Shown piece by piece: positions 1-8,967 of a stretch of DNA of 64,000 nucleotides. The first letter of the stretch is position 1. Each line of letters opens with the position of its first letter. The stretch spans positions 1-64,000 of the forward strand of contig JAEWFC010000031.1 of NCBI GenBank assembly GCA_023389035.1, in the 5' to 3' direction. This stretch comes from Acidobacteriota bacterium (GTDB lineage: Bacteria > Acidobacteriota > Blastocatellia > Pyrinomonadales > Pyrinomonadaceae). The position numbers were made by a program, and so were the translations under genes. The notes beneath the pieces are model-generated. The model was not told the origin of the DNA. It searched no databases and saw only the letters and a program-made list of their open reading frames with translations.

Positions 1-2756
1 AGGCTGCCTCACCAGGACAAACCCTCACGGTCAAATGGACGGTAAACACAACTTTCAACGCCTGGAGCAATGTCACGCTCCAGGCCGCGACCCTGACCGG
101 CGGAGTCGTACCCACGCCAACTCCGACGCCTGTAAATCTGCCTCCATCTCTAGATGCAGGAAGCGATCAGTTGATCACCCTGCCCGATCAGGCTACTCTC
201 TCCGCTCTTTACGCTTATGACGATGGGATGCCCGGCCCCTTGACACTTACGTGGACCAAAGCCTCGGGACCCGGGAATGTTACCTTCGGATCGCCTAATG
301 CGATCAACACTACTGCCAGCTTCAGTACACCCGGTACGTACACTTTGATGCTTTCCGCATATGACGGTGCTCTCACGTCGACTGACATTTTAAATGTGTC
401 TGTGCACCCGCAAGGCACTGGGTCCATTTATGCATACAGCTTCCCGCCGCTCGAGCCTAGCGAAATATTCGATCTTTCGGCTGAAGGACCGGCTGATTGG
501 GTTCATTGGGGATCAACTGGGGTCGCCAGTGTTAACCGCAAGTCGGTGAGTGGTTCGATGATAAGTGACTTTCAACAGATCGGAACAGGAACCATTGAAT
601 CTTATCCGGGCGACATTAGTGAAAATAGGAGTATTTATCGTTGGTCCGATGGTTCTCCGTTGATTTCAGAGCCGGGCACATCTTTCGGTGTCAAAACTAC
701 AACCTTGAATAATGGGTTTCAACTTTCGGCACCTGCAGATACCTCTGAAAGAACACTGCGAGTCCATGTCGGCCTGTCCGCCGCTCGCGGTCGGTTCTCC
801 GCTACTATGAGTGACGGGAGCATTCCTGTATACGTTGATACGTCACAGGTGTCGCCTTCATTGGCTTACGACCGGGTTTACGTGATTCGCTATAGAGCAG
901 GTTCAGCGGGCCAATCACTCACAGTCACTTGGACAATGGAGATGGCGTATAGCACCGCCAGCTTGGTCAGCTTGCACGCTGCTACCGTGACCGGACCTCC
1001 AGTCACTGCGCCGGCATCTGGAGCACTTTCGGTGGCGAGTGGGGTGACACCGACGGGTGTAAATCTCTCGGCCGAGGGCACCGCTGATTGGGCTCACTGG
1101 GGCCTGAGTGGTCTGAGCTTCAACCACAAGTCCGGCGTTACACAGCAGATAAGCAATTACACACAGTTAGGCGGCGGAACGATAAAACAATTCACGGGAA
1201 ACTCAACTAGTTTTACCTGGACGGGCGGAGCTCCTACGCTAACTGCAGGAAGCGTGACGACCGGCGTGTCGACAACAGACATCGATACCGGTTTTCAGAT
1301 CACCGCCCCGGCAGATACCACAGCCCGGAGGTTGAAAGTGTATGTTGGCGTTCAAGCAGCGGGCGGCAGATTCGAAGCCAGCTTAAGCGACGGCAGTGCA
1401 CCCTTTTATGTGGATACATCCCTAATCAATGCTTCGGGAGTTACTAACCGCGTCTATACGCTCAACTATAAGGCTGCCTCACCCGGACAAACGATCACGG
1501 TGAAGTGGACGGTCAACTCGGCGTTCGATTCCTCGGGTGGCATCTCAGTTCAGGGGGCGACTTTGAGAGGTGGAGTGGCTCCGCCGATTCAAACGTCGAG
1601 CGAATTTCAAATCTCATCACCAGACCCTGTTTACCAACTTGCAACGCATATAGCGATGGCTAATGACAATTCGTTTGTCGCGGTGTGGCAAGCAGATCAT
1701 CTTGACGGGAATGCAAAGGGAATCTTTGCGCGGTTATACAGTTCGAACGGGGTGCCGCTCACCGCCCCTTTCCTGGTGAACACGTTTACCGCTGGCAACC
1801 AGTTTGTTGCGAAAGCAGCGATCGATGGCTCGGGAAATATCATAATTGTTTGGGAAAGCGATGGTGTAGACGGAAGCGCTTTCGGAGTGTCTGCTCGACG
1901 CTTCAGTCCCAATGGTGTCCCTTTGACACCGGAATTTCAGGTGAACACCACGACCGCCGAAAATCAATACAATCCATATATTGCCTCATCCGCCGACGGA
2001 AGTTTTGTGGTCACTTGGTCAAGCTACCTCCAAGACGGTAGTGGGAGCGGGATCTATGCTCAGCGATTCGGTCCGAACGGCACCCCGATCGGCAGTGAAT
2101 TCCGCGTAAGTTCACATACACCGAATGACCAGGAACGGTCGCGCGTTTGGATCGATCCATTTGGGAGATTCACGGTCACTTGGGAGAGCCGTGAGCAGGA
2201 CGGAAGTGGCTGGGGAGCGTACGCTAGGCGGTTTGATGTGGACGGAACGCCTCTGTCCGCTGAGTTTCGACTAAATTCATCGACGGTCGGCGACCAATAT
2301 TGGACGAGTGTGAGCGGCGATGCAGTCGGGAATACCATAACTACTTGGAGTAGCAATCATAACGGTGACTTTGATATATATGCTCGACGTTTCGACCCGA
2401 ATGGAGTCCCGATCGGAGATGAGTTTCGGGTGAACTCATTCATTGCGAATGACCAACTTTTTCCGGCAGTATCTAGTGACCCTAGTGGGAATTCGATCAT
2501 TGTCTGGCAAAGCGACGGGGCTGACGGCAGCGGAATAGGCGTATCCGGTCAACGGCTAAGCAGCGGCGGAGCCATACTGGGACCAGAGTTCTCTGTTAAC
2601 AGCTTCACCGCTGGGGCTCAAGGCGCTCCATGGGTTTCAAAAGGGCAATCTGGTCGCTTCGTGGTCATTTGGAGCAGCCTATATCAATCTGTCCCCGAAT
2701 GGGCCGTATTTGGGAGACGTTATGACGCCGCGGGCAATCCGTTGAGTGCTCCGTAG
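1..2756 (+). CDS. Secreted PKD / DWxHWG-domain / beta-propeller-like repeat protein, 5' end outside window
   Basis: The frame is open from base 3 to the TAG at 2754-2756 (917 residues visible), so the N-terminus lies before the window. The TTG at 171 is not a likely start because coding similarity continues upstream of it: bases 1-50 closely resemble bases 1472-1520 of the same gene. Order of parts: the end of one DWxHWG domain (ending AASPGQTLTVKWTVN), a short TPTPTP linker, a PKD/Ig-like domain, then two full DWxHWG domains (SAEGPADWVHWG, SAEGTADWAHWG), and from about base 1600 six repeats of about 52 residues with the pattern VxWxSxxxDGSGxGxYARRFxxNGxPL. The latter resemble bladed repeats of secreted bacterial proteins. 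Probably extracellular and possibly carbohydrate-binding (inference); no catalytic motif was recognised. The DWxHWG domain recurs in the GH30-like protein 1.3 kb downstream. Confidence 0.85.
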   Translation, partial: AASPGQTLTVKWTVNTTFNAWSNVTLQAATLTGGVVPTPTPTPVNLPPSLDAGSDQLITLPDQATLSALYAYDDGMPGPLTLTWTKASGPGNVTFGSPNAINTTASFSTPGTYTLMLSAYDGALTSTDILNVSVHPQGTGSIYAYSFPPLEPSEIFDLSAEGPADWVHWGSTGVASVNRKSVSGSMISDFQQIGTGTIESYPGDISENRSIYRWSDGSPLISEPGTSFGVKTTTLNNGFQLSAPADTSERTLRVHVGLSAARGRFSATMSDGSIPVYVDTSQVSPSLAYDRVYVIRYRAGSAGQSLTVTWTMEMAYSTASLVSLHAATVTGPPVTAPASGALSVASGVTPTGVNLSAEGTADWAHWGLSGLSFNHKSGVTQQISNYTQLGGGTIKQFTGNSTSFTWTGGAPTLTAGSVTTGVSTTDIDTGFQITAPADTTARRLKVYVGVQAAGGRFEASLSDGSAPFYVDTSLINASGVTNRVYTLNYKAASPGQTITVKWTVNSAFDSSGGISVQGATLRGGVAPPIQTSSEFQISSPDPVYQLATHIAMANDNSFVAVWQADHLDGNAKGIFARLYSSNGVPLTAPFLVNTFTAGNQFVAKAAIDGSGNIIIVWESDGVDGSAFGVSARRFSPNGVPLTPEFQVNTTTAENQYNPYIASSADGSFVVTWSSYLQDGSGSGIYAQRFGPNGTPIGSEFRVSSHTPNDQERSRVWIDPFGRFTVTWESREQDGSGWGAYARRFDVDGTPLSAEFRLNSSTVGDQYWTSVSGDAVGNTITTWSSNHNGDFDIYARRFDPNGVPIGDEFRVNSFIANDQLFPAVSSDPSGNSIIVWQSDGADGSGIGVSGQRLSSGGAILGPEFSVNSFTAGAQGAPWVSKGQSGRFVVIWSSLYQSVPEWAVFGRRYDAAGNPLSAP

Positions 2757-2794
2757 ATGCGCTAGAGCGTTACAGTTAACTTTCGGAGAAAAAT

Positions 2795-3772
2795 ATGAGC
2801 GATCATCTGTCGGCATTCGTTGCTGAGATTCCGAGACCTGAAACGGCCCGGAAAGGCCTGTTCAAGTCAGTACTCCTGAGCATGCGGCCACATCAGTGGG
2901 TAAAGAACCTATTTGTATTCGCACCACTGCTTTTCGGGCAACGTCTCGCGGATCTCAATGCTATCGGCATGTCGTGCGCTGCATTCGCAGTTTTTTCGTT
3001 ACTATCCAGCAGCCTTTACATTATCAACGACTGCGTCGACGCGGCCGAAGACCGACTACATCCCGAGAAATCTCATAGGCCGATCAGTTCAGGCGAGTTA
3101 TCGATTCCGATCGCTGTTTCGATAAGCGTCGTATTGCTGATCTGCGTCTTTTCAGTGGCCTCGTGGATCGGCCTAGGTTTTCTGGCGATCACGGTCTCGT
3201 ACTTTTTCCTTGTACTGTGCTACTGCCTTTGGTTCAAGCGACTTATAGTAATGGACTGCATGGTTATTGCTTCAGGATTTGTCCTTAGGGTGGTCGGAGG
3301 AGCTATTGCAATCTCCGTTGTACCGTCACACTGGCTCATCGCATGCGCATTCCTTTTAGCCTTGTTTCTCGCCTTCTCCAAGCGGCGCCAGGAGATGCTA
3401 ACCTTATCGGCCGCCGCCATGGACCACCGAAAGGTACTCGGGCAGTATTCAATCACCTATCTCGAGCAAGTGAATACAATCTTGATTGCGGCTTCGGTGG
3501 TGGCGTACGCCCTTTATACGGTAGCGCCGGAGACGATTGAGCGATTCGGCACTGATGCATTGATCTATGGGACCGTATTCGTTATTTACGGAATGTTTCG
3601 CTACCTCGCCTTAATAAACGATCCCAAACTCGGCGGAAACCCAAGCAAGATGTTACTACGCGATCATCCACTGATGATCACTGTCGTTGTATGGGGATTC
3701 TATAACGCAGCTGTCATCTATCGATCGTTACTCTGGCCAGCGTTCGAACATCTGCCGATCTTTTCCCGCTAA
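2795..3772 (+). CDS. UbiA-family polyprenyl-phosphate phosphoribosyltransferase-like membrane protein
   Basis: 325 residues with about eight or nine hydrophobic segments. Residues 30-48 (MRPHQWVKNLFVFAPLLFG) match the signature region of decaprenyl-phosphate 5-phosphoribosyltransferases. Residues 78-86 carry the UbiA NDxxDxxxD metal/diphosphate motif (N78, D79, D82, D86), followed by the HRPISSG segment. The second conserved loop reads KRRQEM. Family members transfer a phosphoribosyl or prenyl group at the cytoplasmic membrane; the phosphoribosyl enzymes make the lipid-linked pentose donor used by GT-C enzymes. A GGAG at 2785-2788 sits 6 nt before the ATG. It follows the repeat protein by 38 nt and may be co-transcribed with it. 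The exact substrate cannot be read from sequence; a homogentisate- or quinone-type UbiA is a less likely alternative. Confidence 0.85.
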   Translation: MSDHLSAFVAEIPRPETARKGLFKSVLLSMRPHQWVKNLFVFAPLLFGQRLADLNAIGMSCAAFAVFSLLSSSLYIINDCVDAAEDRLHPEKSHRPISSGELSIPIAVSISVVLLICVFSVASWIGLGFLAITVSYFFLVLCYCLWFKRLIVMDCMVIASGFVLRVVGGAIAISVVPSHWLIACAFLLALFLAFSKRRQEMLTLSAAAMDHRKVLGQYSITYLEQVNTILIAASVVAYALYTVAPETIERFGTDALIYGTVFVIYGMFRYLALINDPKLGGNPSKMLLRDHPLMITVVVWGFYNAAVIYRSLLWPAFEHLPIFSR

Positions 3773-4022
3773 CTTAAAGTACGGTATCGCGTTCCCGGAT
3801 CCTACTCATGATCCAAACTCAACTCCTTCTACAAATTACCTGTCTTTTTCCCACTTCTTCCCCTTAACCCACCTCCGCTCAACTTCTAGAAATACAAATT
3901 TTCCTCTTGACAGCGACCGTTCGAAAAGGTTTCACTGTCGATAGAGCGTGATTCCCCATCACGCGGACGTTGGATTTTTAGACTTGCCCCTCTTGGCGAT
4001 CGTCGCCATCCAAATCTAAACG
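3773..4022. other. Intergenic region before the GH30-like gene
   Basis: 250 bp without a supportable gene, pyrimidine-rich on the plus strand around 3800-3890. A TTGACA hexamer at 3907-3912 could be a -35 element, but 17 bp further on the sequence is TTTCAC, a poor -10. No convincing terminator hairpin was seen. Confidence 0.4.
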
Positions 4023-6815
4023 ATGTACATGCTCTTCGGCGCGTCAGCGCATTTCCGTCGGTCGGTCGCAGCTATTCTTCTTGCAGGGTTCTCTAACTTT
4101 GCGTTTGGGGCAACACTGCTCATGCCTCTATTTGAATCGATCGCGCTTGCCGATCCGACAGTTCGATTCGTTAATTTGCGCCATTACTCCCAGATCGGGC
4201 AAAATGAGCATTCCACGATCGAGGCGGATGATGACACAGGGCTCACTCGAATTGAATTGCTGGTTGATCAAGACTTACATCGATCGTGGAATATCGTGGG
4301 GAATCCTACGTCCACCTCCGTGGCCTTCGATCTCGTGGGTACCGGTTTCGGCAAACACATGTTGACGGCGAAAGCCTATGACATCTCCGGAAACGTACAA
4401 ACAGCGAATGTTGTTGTGAGGATTCGAAACAATGGATCTCAGCCATCACCGACGCCGACCCCGGCCCCGGCCCCGAGTCCAACTCCGGTGAACCAGGCCC
4501 CCGTAGTCAATGCCGGAAACGATCAATCCGTCACGCTTCCTAACGCAGCGGCCTTGACCGGTTCAGCGACCGACGACGGCTTCCCATCTCCACCGGCGTC
4601 CCTGACCAGTACCTGGTCAAAAGTGAGCGGGCCCGGAACGGTTGCGTTCGCCAGCCCAACAACTCTCGCAACAAACGCGAGTTTTTCGACTCCCGGTGTT
4701 TATGTGATTCGACTTACAGCATACGACGGATCGCTTTCTACCTCGGATGATCTTACGGTCACAGTCAATAGCTCAACCACTGCCGGGGTGCTGACCGGCT
4801 CGACCATGGCTTCGCCTTCGTCCGTGAATCTCTCTTCTGAGGGCACCACAGACTGGGTTCATTGGGGACACACGTCAGTAAGCGGGTTGAATCGCAAGAG
4901 TGGTGCGCAGCAGATTGCTAACTTCGTGCCGATCGGCTCCGGGGGTACGCAACAATTCACAGGAAATTCCACTCTATTTAGCTGGACCCAAGGTACGCCC
5001 GTTGCGTCTGCTAGCGGGGTTGATACGGGTCTGTGGGTAATGGGTACTAATAATGGATTCCAGATATCCGTACCCGCAGATACCACCACGCGCACTCTTA
5101 AGCTCTACCTTGGTGTATATGCCGCCCGGGGACGGTTAGAAGCAAGCTTGAGCGACTCCAGTGCTCCAGATTATGTGGACACGTCAGTCTTAAATACCAC
5201 TGACTCGTCGAACTCGGTATATACATTGGCATTCAGGGCGAACAGCCCCGGACAGCAACTTACGGTCAAGTGGACCCTGAGTGAAACGTATAATTCGTGG
5301 GGTAACGTTACTCTTCAAGCGGCGACACTCATTGGCGGTGGCGGTGGTCCTACGCCTACACCAGTTCCGAGCCCGTCACCGACGCCCGTCCCAAGTCCAA
5401 CTGCAACTCCGACACCGACCCCCACGCCGCTTCCGACGGCTACGCCCAGTCCTTTACCGTCACCGACTCCTACGCTCGGAAATACAATTACAATTTCGCC
5501 AAATGTTACCCATCAAACAATAGTCGGTTGGCAAGCAAGTGGCGAAACTGGAATCAACGACAAGATCGTATCCGGCGAGCTTTATCGTAACGCAGTTTTA
5601 GATGCGTCCGTCGACCTTGGTATAAATCGAGTGAGGATCGGGCTGACAAGCGGCCTAGTGGAGAATTCAACCGACTATTTCCAAGCGTTCTTAAATCGGG
5701 GAGTTGATAGGACGGGCGACAACGAGCCGCAAGAGTACGGGGCTATACGGGCGAATCGTCGAGTTCCGGTTAACGATAATTCGGATCCTAACACGATAAA
5801 TCCTAACGGATTTAAGTGGGCCTATATAAACTGGCAAATGGACAAGGTTGTTGTGCCCATGAAGGCAAAGGTGCAAGCTCGAGGAGAACCATTTTTCTTC
5901 CAAATCAGCTATATTCACTTTTCAACGGCGAATCAACTTCATGTCGATAGTCCGGCAGAATATGGTGAACTGGTACTCGCAACCTGGAACCACATCAATG
6001 AGCGGTACGGATTCGTGCCTGACGGTTTAGAGGTATTTCTCGAGCCCGATAACGAAGCCGCGGATGTTGCACCCGCGGAGCTGGCCGCCATGATCATTGC
6101 TGCCAGGAATCGGCTGGTGTCCGCAGGCTATCCGAAACCGATAATAACCGCGCCCTCCACGGTATCCGGTCCTAATGCTCGACCTTATTACGGGAGCCTG
6201 AAGCAATCGAGTACGATTGCGGCGCAGTACATTGACGAAATCGGCTATCACCGGTACGTGGACATCTCGGATGTCGCGTTACTAGAACTTAGAAACGCTT
6301 CTGATGGGAAGGCTCTGGCTATGTCAGAGTACGGTGGTGCAACATACCTGGAATTGCATCGCGACCTGAAGTTCGGAAGAGTTTCCGCCTGGGAACAATA
6401 TGCTCTTGGTTATCCGGAAGCGGATAACGGGTTTCAGTACTTTTACGTTACCGGTTCGGCGCCGAACTTCGTAGTTCGAATGGGCGAAAGGACAAAGTTT
6501 ATCCGACAGTATACCAAGTTCATCCGTCCAAACGCGGTTATGCTTGGAGTGACAAACTCCTCACCTGCGTTTGACGGCCTTCCTTTCAGAAATGCGAACG
6601 GAACGTATGCGGTACCAATTAAGGCGTCGCAGGGCGGGACCGTCGTCGTTCAAAACCTCCCTCCTGGTACTTACGGGATTAAATACACGACGATCTATGA
6701 ATACGATATCAATCTGCCAAATCAGGTTGTAACGGGAGGCGGTGGCTCAGTAAGCTTTACAATGCCGACAGCTGGCGTTGTTACCGTGTACGACATCAAT
6801 TATATGAGTAACTAG
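4023..6815 (+). CDS. Secreted multidomain glycoside hydrolase, GH30-like (clan GH-A) catalytic domain
   Basis: 930 residues. A hydrophobic stretch at about 12-44 ending ALAD looks like a secretion signal. An Ig-like domain follows (about 45-137), then a P/T/S/A linker (141-157), a PKD/K319-like domain (158-250), a DWxHWG domain (255-437; motif 277-282), a long TPTP linker (443-485) and a C-terminal catalytic domain (488-930). The catalytic part has the GH-A pattern: GWQASG near its start, the acid/base pair N677-E678 in EPDNEA, and a nucleophile-like E769 in MSEYGG, followed by a beta-sandwich tail. GH30 enzymes cleave beta-linked hexoses or xylans outside the cell. Being beside a polysaccharide locus and sharing a domain with the first gene, it may trim or release the polymer (inference). 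ATG at 4023 has no clear ribosome site; a second ATG is at 4029. Confidence 0.8.
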   Translation: MYMLFGASAHFRRSVAAILLAGFSNFAFGATLLMPLFESIALADPTVRFVNLRHYSQIGQNEHSTIEADDDTGLTRIELLVDQDLHRSWNIVGNPTSTSVAFDLVGTGFGKHMLTAKAYDISGNVQTANVVVRIRNNGSQPSPTPTPAPAPSPTPVNQAPVVNAGNDQSVTLPNAAALTGSATDDGFPSPPASLTSTWSKVSGPGTVAFASPTTLATNASFSTPGVYVIRLTAYDGSLSTSDDLTVTVNSSTTAGVLTGSTMASPSSVNLSSEGTTDWVHWGHTSVSGLNRKSGAQQIANFVPIGSGGTQQFTGNSTLFSWTQGTPVASASGVDTGLWVMGTNNGFQISVPADTTTRTLKLYLGVYAARGRLEASLSDSSAPDYVDTSVLNTTDSSNSVYTLAFRANSPGQQLTVKWTLSETYNSWGNVTLQAATLIGGGGGPTPTPVPSPSPTPVPSPTATPTPTPTPLPTATPSPLPSPTPTLGNTITISPNVTHQTIVGWQASGETGINDKIVSGELYRNAVLDASVDLGINRVRIGLTSGLVENSTDYFQAFLNRGVDRTGDNEPQEYGAIRANRRVPVNDNSDPNTINPNGFKWAYINWQMDKVVVPMKAKVQARGEPFFFQISYIHFSTANQLHVDSPAEYGELVLATWNHINERYGFVPDGLEVFLEPDNEAADVAPAELAAMIIAARNRLVSAGYPKPIITAPSTVSGPNARPYYGSLKQSSTIAAQYIDEIGYHRYVDISDVALLELRNASDGKALAMSEYGGATYLELHRDLKFGRVSAWEQYALGYPEADNGFQYFYVTGSAPNFVVRMGERTKFIRQYTKFIRPNAVMLGVTNSSPAFDGLPFRNANGTYAVPIKASQGGTVVVQNLPPGTYGIKYTTIYEYDINLPNQVVTGGGGSVSFTMPTAGVVTVYDINYMSN

Positions 6816-6845
6816 CGCTTCGACCGGACCGTTTTGCAATCAAGG

Positions 6846-8858
6846 TCAATGTGGAGAAATGTACCACAATGCTCCTTCTCCATCGTTGAATATCATTCTC
6901 CCTTGTTCTTGTTCATTAAGCCACTGTAGAAAAGATGTATGTCGTGGAAGCTCTAACACGATAACAAATGGTTGCTGCAATTCTCGAATTTCTGATAGAG
7001 CGTTCGTTCGAGTGGTTCCAGCGCTAGCGAGAAATAGGGCGTTAAGGACTTCTCTGCGCTCGTTGATGCGAGTTTTGCCATAACCACGAATGTTTGCAAG
7101 CAGGTCCATACTTTCGATGTTTACACCCTGCCTTTCATCTTCCTGAGCAGGGGGTGCATAAAGCCTTCTTTGTGTAATGGTCGGGAAGTGGATTTCGCTT
7201 CGTTCGATTACCAGAATCGTGTCTATCGTGGTTTGGGTCCGGATTGCCTCTGCAAGATTCGCTAACTTCTCATGCCTTTCAAGCACAAGTGCGAAATTAT
7301 CACTGTTTACTGCGGGTCGGGATATATATACCTCTGGTGAATGTCCATATGTTTTTCGCCACGGAAAGTCGTGGAGGATCTTGTGCGCAAATGGGGCTAG
7401 CAAAATCGTGGTAATGAGGGCCAAACCAGCAATTGCGTTCTTGCCGAGTCGATTCATCACGGGCTCTAGCGCTAGGGGAGGAAACGGGGACAAACAGATC
7501 GCGGCGGTGAATAGAAACTTGTATTCGTTGCCCCAATAGGGGATCTCTAGCAGCAAGTTTAACAGAAGGCTGGCCACTCCACCGCATAACAACACGAAAG
7601 TTGCATCACGATTTACCTTCCAATATTTTCGAGTCACAAGAATCGCTGCAAATATAAAAACTGATATAGCTACAAATGTACCGTGAGACTTCAAAACGAT
7701 CGTCTTAAGAAAGGAACTTGTCAGTGACGGCAAATGGATTGATGGAGTAACACGCTCAGAAGTGAGGAGCTGAAGATAAAAAAAAGTAATGCTACTGGTC
7801 GCAATGATTGTGAAACCGAGCATGACTATTCGTGACCACTGCAGATGTTCCTCACTTTGCCAAGTGTCATAGATCTGCAGGACCAGCTTTGCCATCACAA
7901 CACACAATGCAGGAGCAAAAATAATTGGGTAGATTAAGCCGATACCAACGAGGAGCAGACCCATCAAAGCTAAGTTGCCAGGGGCATTCGGGCCTTGCCG
8001 CCGTACGCAAAGGTATGTAACAGCTGCGAACATTGCCAAACCAAATATTATCTGTTCGAAAAAATAGAACTTGAGTATCCATGGCGTGTATCTGTAATCG
8101 CCTCCAACCCAGAACCGCGAAACTAGATCCTGGTCTGGGATGGAAATCATGAGAATATGGCCGAGGAAGTTCAGTCCCAAAATGAGCCATATAAACGATG
8201 AGATCTGTGTCAGCCGATTATCTGTAAATTCAGCCACCGTATATACGGTAAAGGCAAGAAAAGACGCTAACCATACGGCGTTTGTCCATATGAAATTCGA
8301 GGTTGGCGACGATCCGAGCAAATAGCTCAGAGTTGCCTGATAGATGTGGCCAATCCAGGGATATGCCATCTGAACGCCATACAATTCTGGATCATGGGGC
8401 CACAGATCTCCATTGCTGATCATATAAACAATGTCAGCATGCATCCAGGTATGTCCATTAAACGTTCGTGCTGTACTGTCAAGCAACTGCGGGCTCAGGC
8501 ACAGAAGAGCTATCATCAGAACTGCGAAACTCCCCAACACTGCCCGAAAGCCTGGAAGTGATGTGCGTTTATTTCCTTCTTTCCAGATAAGGAACATTGC
8601 GGGAAAGTTCACTATTACCAAAAGTATTACAGTCGATTCGAAGGCGACTCCCGTCAATCTAAAAAGATAAAACTCGACACATACCACAAGAGGTGAAAGT
8701 GCAATCCCGGTACAGATGCGGATCCAGAACGGCAAGGAAGGTGAATTCAGGCCAAAGGTTATAAGCGATCCAGGGAGAACAACTAGGCATAACCATCCGG
8801 CCATTCGCCCAAGCTCCGTTGCTAGCGCAAGGTAGAAGTCAAACTGGATCAAGTACAT
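6846..8858 (-). CDS. Polytopic GT-C-like membrane protein of unknown specificity
   Basis: 670 residues with about a dozen hydrophobic segments, then a soluble C-terminal part from about residue 500. The first large loop contains HTWMHADIVYMI and WPHDPELYGVQMAYPWIGHIYQ, the layout seen in GT-C-fold lipid-linked sugar transferases in which an Asp in the first periplasmic loop is essential. I therefore call it a putative polyprenyl-phosphate-sugar-dependent glycosyltransferase of the cytoplasmic membrane; no named family was recognised with certainty. It ends 30 bp from the convergent GH30-like gene and starts 109 bp after the MBOAT gene, probably as the last gene of that minus-strand operon. 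Alternative: an uncharacterised membrane protein without catalytic function. Confidence 0.7.
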   Translation of the reverse strand: MYLIQFDFYLALATELGRMAGWLCLVVLPGSLITFGLNSPSLPFWIRICTGIALSPLVVCVEFYLFRLTGVAFESTVILLVIVNFPAMFLIWKEGNKRTSLPGFRAVLGSFAVLMIALLCLSPQLLDSTARTFNGHTWMHADIVYMISNGDLWPHDPELYGVQMAYPWIGHIYQATLSYLLGSSPTSNFIWTNAVWLASFLAFTVYTVAEFTDNRLTQISSFIWLILGLNFLGHILMISIPDQDLVSRFWVGGDYRYTPWILKFYFFEQIIFGLAMFAAVTYLCVRRQGPNAPGNLALMGLLLVGIGLIYPIIFAPALCVVMAKLVLQIYDTWQSEEHLQWSRIVMLGFTIIATSSITFFYLQLLTSERVTPSIHLPSLTSSFLKTIVLKSHGTFVAISVFIFAAILVTRKYWKVNRDATFVLLCGGVASLLLNLLLEIPYWGNEYKFLFTAAICLSPFPPLALEPVMNRLGKNAIAGLALITTILLAPFAHKILHDFPWRKTYGHSPEVYISRPAVNSDNFALVLERHEKLANLAEAIRTQTTIDTILVIERSEIHFPTITQRRLYAPPAQEDERQGVNIESMDLLANIRGYGKTRINERREVLNALFLASAGTTRTNALSEIRELQQPFVIVLELPRHTSFLQWLNEQEQGRMIFNDGEGALWYISPH

Positions 8859-8967
8859 TTGATCGAAGACGGATTTCTCTGATAGAAATACTTAATATAA
8901 CTGGGCGATCGAGCTAGGAGCTGAAGAACCGAGTTTGAGGACAGTAATCGAAACCCGTTTGACGCTC
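8859..8967. other. Gap between MBOAT and GT-C-like genes
   Basis: 109 bp. No ORF, hairpin terminator or promoter could be supported; probably an untranslated spacer of one transcript. Confidence 0.35.

Noticed and set aside
171..2756. TTG at 171 as the true start of the first gene
   Set aside because: The same frame is open to base 3 and its upstream codons match an internal repeat of the protein, so the gene begins outside the window.
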